Below are positions 6,352-8,722 of a stretch of 8,722 nucleotides of DNA, in pieces; the stretch's first letter is position 1; every line of letters starts with the position of its first letter. Location of the stretch: positions 1 to 8,722 of the forward strand of contig JAQGIJ010000459.1 in assembly GCA_028291285.1 (NCBI GenBank), read 5' to 3'. Below the pieces are notes generated by a model that made no database searches, had not been told where the DNA came from, and worked only from the letters and a program-made list of their open reading frames with translations. The DNA is from Phenylobacterium sp. (GTDB lineage Bacteria; Pseudomonadota; Alphaproteobacteria; Caulobacterales; Caulobacteraceae). Both the position numbers and the translations under genes were made by a program.

Positions 6352-7014
6352 CTACTGCACCGAGCGCCTCTCGTCATCGCCGTCCTCGGCGGAGTCGATC
6401 TCCAACAGCACCGTCAGCACATCGAAGCGGCCGGCGAGGTCGGGCGCCTGCAGCAGCGCCTGTTTCTCTACGGGCGCGAACGGCAGGCCCATCGCGAGGC
6501 TGTTCACCAGGGCCTCCAGCGGCGCGGTGCTCGCCGTCTCCCAGTCGATGTCCAGCTCGCGGCGGTTCAGATAGCGCTTCAGCGCCCGGGCGAAACGGTC
6601 GCGCGCGTCGGTCGGCGCGGCGGCCTTCTCGTCCTCGGACAGATCGCCCTCGAAGGGGGCGTAGCTGGCCCGCACCTGCCGGTAGGGCATGCGCATGGCG
6701 AGCTCGTCGCCGGTCTCGAAGCGGCAGAGGCCGGTGAGCGTGATCAGGTAGCGGCCGTCAGAGGTCTCGGCGAAGCTGGTGATGCGGCCGGCGCAGCCCA
6801 CCGCGGCGAGCCCCGGGCGGGCGCGATCGCCGCCAGGCTTGGTCTGGATCATGCCGATGATCCGGTCGCCGCCCATGACGTCGTCGATCATGTTCAGGTA
6901 GCGGGGCTCGAAAATCTGCAGCGGCAGCTCGCCGCCGGGCAGCAGCAGCGCCCCGTCGAGGGGAAAGATCGGGATCACCTGCGGCAGGTCCGCCGCGCGC
7001 CGGTAGCCGGGCAT
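6352..7014 (-). CDS. Stand-alone Lon N-terminal (substrate-binding) domain protein
   Basis: A 220-residue protein consisting only of the Lon LAN/N-terminal domain (PF02190). The PUA-like beta part (about 11-112) has IPIFPLDGALLLPGGELPLQIFEPRYL, then RIIGMIQ, VGCAGRI and DGRYLITLTGLCRF; a helical part follows (about 135-207). No AAA+ ATPase or Ser-Lys protease domain is present, and none fits in the locus, so this is a complete protein of the short class and not a truncated lon. The short class may recognise unfolded peptides, but its function is not established. The ATG at 7014 has GGGAG six bases upstream. It starts 14 bases after the chaperedoxin stop and ends 12 bases before the Trm112-like start, so the three genes most likely form one operon. 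Co-occurrence with a chaperedoxin fits a protein-quality role. Confidence 0.9.
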   Translation of the reverse strand: MPGYRRAADLPQVIPIFPLDGALLLPGGELPLQIFEPRYLNMIDDVMGGDRIIGMIQTKPGGDRARPGLAAVGCAGRITSFAETSDGRYLITLTGLCRFETGDELAMRMPYRQVRASYAPFEGDLSEDEKAAAPTDARDRFARALKRYLNRRELDIDWETASTAPLEALVNSLAMGLPFAPVEKQALLQAPDLAGRFDVLTVLLEIDSAEDGDDERRSVQ

Positions 7015-7028
7015 GGCGATCTCCCGCA

Positions 7029-7931
7029 CTAGCTGAACAGGATGGCGGAGAGGCGGCGGCGACCGTGCTTGGCGACCTCGGACAGCGGGCCCGCCGCGTC
7101 GAAGACGGTGAGCAGCTGCTTGCGCGCGGCCTGGTCGTTCCAGTCGCGGTCGGCCTCGATGATCGCCAGGAGCTGGTCCACCGCGGCCTCCAGCCGGCCA
7201 TGGCCGGCCAGCGCCTTGGCCAGCTCGAAGCGCGCCGCGTGGTCGGCCGGGTCCTTCGCCAGCCGCTCCTCGAATTCGCGCACGTCGGCCGGCGCATCGG
7301 CGGCGAGCGCCAGGGCGGCGCGGACGCTGTCGAGATCCGGGTCCTTGGCGTCGGGACCGGCCATGTCGAGGATCTCGCGGGCGCGCTCGGCGTCGCCGCC
7401 GGCGAGGTAGACGCGGGCCAGCCCGCCCAGCGCCTTGAGGTTCTCCGGATCCTGCTGCAGCACCTCGGCGAAGGCCTGGGCCGCGCCGGCGAGGTCGCCG
7501 AGGTCGAGCGATTCCCGGCCGAGCGCGAGGACCTCGTCCAGGCCGCCGTCCGCGCCGTGCGCCTGGCTCGCCAGCCGGTCGACGAAAGCCTTCACCTGGC
7601 TGTCGGGCAGGGCGCCCATGAAGCCGTCCACCGGCCGGCCGTCGACGAAGGCGAAGACCGCCGGGATCGACTGCACCCTGAGCTGGCCGGCGAAGGAAGG
7701 GTTCTTGTCGATGTCGATCTTGACCAGCTTGACCGCGCCCTTGGCGGCGGCCACGGCGCGCTCCAGCGCCGGCCCCAGCTGGCGGCAGGGCCCGCACCAG
7801 GTGGCCCAGAAATCGACGATCACCGGCTGCTCGCGGGAGGCCTCGATCACGTCGGCCGCGAAGCTCGCGTCGGTCCCGTCCTTGATGATGTCGCCGGCCA
7901 GCTTGCCGGTGGTCTCGCCGATCAGGGTCAT
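7029..7931 (-). CDS. cnoX: Thioredoxin-TPR chaperedoxin (CnoX/YbbN type)
   Basis: A 300-residue cytoplasmic protein with an N-terminal thioredoxin domain (about 20-122) and a C-terminal TPR-like helical region (about 128-300). The thioredoxin site is canonical: VIVDFWATWCGPC with Cys46 and Cys49, and the cis-proline at 90 (VQSIPAVFAF). The helical part shows the GDLAGAAQAFAEVLQQDPEN and GGDAERAREIL repeat style of tetratricopeptides. This architecture is CnoX/YbbN, a holdase that passes clients to chaperonins. E. coli CnoX has lost the WCGPC site, while the Caulobacter form keeps redox activity (established knowledge, from memory), and this protein follows the Caulobacter pattern. The ATG at 7931 is preferred: it has GAGGG seven bases upstream and begins MTLIGE as relatives do. 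An in-frame ATG at 7979 would add 16 residues. It leads an operon with the Lon-domain and Trm112-like genes. Confidence 0.92.
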   Translation of the reverse strand: MTLIGETTGKLAGDIIKDGTDASFAADVIEASREQPVIVDFWATWCGPCRQLGPALERAVAAAKGAVKLVKIDIDKNPSFAGQLRVQSIPAVFAFVDGRPVDGFMGALPDSQVKAFVDRLASQAHGADGGLDEVLALGRESLDLGDLAGAAQAFAEVLQQDPENLKALGGLARVYLAGGDAERAREILDMAGPDAKDPDLDSVRAALALAADAPADVREFEERLAKDPADHAARFELAKALAGHGRLEAAVDQLLAIIEADRDWNDQAARKQLLTVFDAAGPLSEVAKHGRRRLSAILFS

Positions 7932-7999
7932 GGCTTCGCCCTCATAAATCTTCTGGCCCAAACGCTTTGCCGGCAACATGGTCCCACCTGGGCCGCGGT

Positions 8000-8521
8000 T
8001 CAACGCGCGCCGGCGCTTTCCGCCCGGCTCAGCGCCTGGAAGTCGACGATCAGCGGCTCGACGCCGAGCGCCGCCAGGAAGCGCCGCACGCCGGCCTGGT
8101 CGATGCTGGTGGTCGCGGTGTTGGTCAGCGGGTGGAAGTTGACCTGCGCCGCCTCGGCCAGCGCCCGGTCCAGCACGAAGCGCACCCGGTGCGCGGGGTC
8201 GTTGATCAGCGCAAACGCGGTGACCGAGCCCGGCGTCACCCCGAGCGCCTCCAGCATCAGCTCCGCGGGGCCGAACGACAGCCGCGCCGAGCCGATCACG
8301 GCGGGGAGCCGCTTCAGGTCGATCACGCTGCGGTCCTCCGCCGAGATCAGCCAGAGCTGGCCCTTGGCGTCCTTCAGGAACAGGTTCTTGGTATGGGCGC
8401 CGCCGATGCCCGCCTTGATCGCCTCGCCCTCGCCCACCCGGAACACCGCCTCGTGCTCGTGGGTGACCGACGCGATCCCGAGATCGGCGAGGAAGGCCAG
8501 GAGGTCGGCTTGGGTCTTCAT
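8000..8521 (-). CDS. Prolyl-tRNA editing deacylase, ProXp-ala type (YbaK superfamily)
   Basis: A 173-residue single-domain protein of the YbaK/ProX superfamily (PF04073), which hydrolyses mischarged tRNA in trans. The sequence shows [21 protein letters not shown] with the key Lys45, the LSFG segment at 81-84, [15 protein letters not shown], and VNFHPLTN with His130. The motif pattern and length agree with ProXp-ala, which clears Ala-tRNA(Pro); the Caulobacter crescentus enzyme is the studied example, and its Lys45 matches this numbering. That agreement is the reason for choosing ATG 8521. An ATG four codons earlier (8533) is equally open; neither has a clear Shine-Dalgarno sequence. The stop is 68 bases upstream of the chaperedoxin start, so joint transcription is possible but not certain. 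The gene diverges from the partial gene at 8605 across about 70-80 bases. Other subfamilies (bacterial YbaK for Cys) lack the GGxHxKNLFL form. Confidence 0.92.
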   Translation of the reverse strand: MKTQADLLAFLADLGIASVTHEHEAVFRVGEGEAIKAGIGGAHTKNLFLKDAKGQLWLISAEDRSVIDLKRLPAVIGSARLSFGPAELMLEALGVTPGSVTAFALINDPAHRVRFVLDRALAEAAQVNFHPLTNTATTSIDQAGVRRFLAALGVEPLIVDFQALSRAESAGAR

Positions 8522-8604
8522 GGCCAGGCTCATAGCCGATCTGGACGCGGACGCGAGCGGCGCCTAGAGGTTCGGGCGATCTTACCCTTCGCATCGAGAG
8601 CGAC

Positions 8605-8722
8605 ATGGAACTCGAGTGCTACCCCACCTCGGACCGGCCGCCGGAGCTGGTCGCCGGCCGGCCGCAGCGGGCCTGGATGGACCGCTTCGCCGAGCGCCAT
8701 CCCTACCGCTGCCTGCCGCTCA
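8605..8722 (+). CDS. Start of a hypothetical protein, DUF6065-like
   Basis: The first 39 codons of an open frame running off the window, starting at ATG 8605 with GAGAG a few bases upstream (8596-8600). The readable part contains RPPELVAGRPQRAWMDRFAERHPYRCLPL. The order of a Pro-rich entry, a WMD motif and YRCLPL recalls the N-terminus of DUF6065 proteins, which continue with an NAHGWEI-like segment not visible here. The function of that family is unknown. The assignment rests on a short stretch and memory alone. The start is divergent from the ProXp-ala gene. Confidence 0.55.
   Translation, partial: MELECYPTSDRPPELVAGRPQRAWMDRFAERHPYRCLPL

Noticed and set aside
6352..7014. Lon-domain gene as a broken lon protease
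   Set aside because: The domain is complete with its helical tail, has its own start and stop, and is closely packed with neighbours; short Lon-domain proteins are a known stand-alone class.
7015..7797. Upstream extension of the Lon-domain frame to 481 residues
   Set aside because: The added part is an out-of-frame reading of the chaperedoxin gene; the start at 7014 has its own ribosome-binding site and matches the family length.
7979..7999. Imperfect inverted repeat GGTCCCACCTGGGCC as a terminator of the deacylase gene
   Set aside because: The arms are short with a mismatch, the loop is too small, and no T-run follows on the - strand.
7065..8567. A 500-codon + strand open frame spanning the chaperedoxin and deacylase genes
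   Set aside because: It reads antisense through two conserved genes and the gap between them, with no domain and biased composition.
7932..8606. Upstream extension of the chaperedoxin frame to about 525 residues
   Set aside because: The added part reads through the deacylase gene in the wrong frame; a good Shine-Dalgarno sequence and the family N-terminus mark the start at 7931.
1..8722. Mobile elements, CRISPR array, tRNA or rRNA genes, defence or biosynthetic system
   Set aside because: No transposase, integrase, long terminal repeats, regularly spaced repeats, tRNA-like cloverleaf or defence domains were seen; composition looks uniform throughout.

Overview
The window is a compact, very GC-rich stretch of bacterial chromosome with strong G/C third-position bias and short intergenic gaps. 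Gene content and protein sequences look like an alphaproteobacterium of the Caulobacterales, near Caulobacter or Phenylobacterium. This placement is an inference from remembered homologues, chiefly the ProXp-ala-type deacylase, the WCGPC-type chaperedoxin and the fabA-fabB-fabI layout. I see no tRNA, rRNA, CRISPR array, insertion sequence, phage gene or plasmid gene. Everything readable is housekeeping metabolism or protein quality control.

Layout: (1) 1-281, + strand, the 3' end of a metal-dependent O-methyltransferase. It converges, with a 5-base gap, on (2) 287-1273, - strand, a D-2-hydroxyacid dehydrogenase of the glyoxylate/hydroxypyruvate reductase type. (3) A 125-base divergent intergenic region carries a 16-base tandem repeat and a perfect 19-base palindrome. 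(4) 1399-1968, + strand, an exported two-domain SH3-like protein. (5) 2025-4775, + strand, fabA, fabB and a divergent fabI-like gene, followed 13 bases later by (6) 4789-6057, a UbiH/UbiF/COQ6-type flavin monooxygenase. (7) On the - strand, 8521 down to 6082: a prolyl-tRNA editing deacylase, a thioredoxin-TPR chaperedoxin (CnoX type), a stand-alone Lon N-terminal (substrate-binding) domain protein and a Trm112-like protein. (8) 8605-8722, + strand, the start of a gene resembling the DUF6065 family.

How the genes work together: FabA makes and isomerises the trans-2-decenoyl intermediate, FabB elongates the cis product, and the FabI-like protein would supply enoyl reduction. Together they form the oxygen-independent unsaturated fatty acid branch. 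The monooxygenase is probably a ubiquinone ring hydroxylase, so this transcription unit serves membrane lipid and quinone supply. The - strand block is about translation fidelity and protein quality: clearing Ala-tRNA(Pro), a holdase with an intact thioredoxin site, a Lon-like recognition domain without ATPase or protease, and a small Trm112 fold.

No clearly new system is visible. The points most worth a second look are the departures of the FabI-like protein at its cofactor and inhibitor-contact positions, a hairpin/repeat segment between fabB and fabI, the pentapeptide-repeat N-terminus on the Trm112-like protein, and small repeats in the divergent promoter region near 1300.
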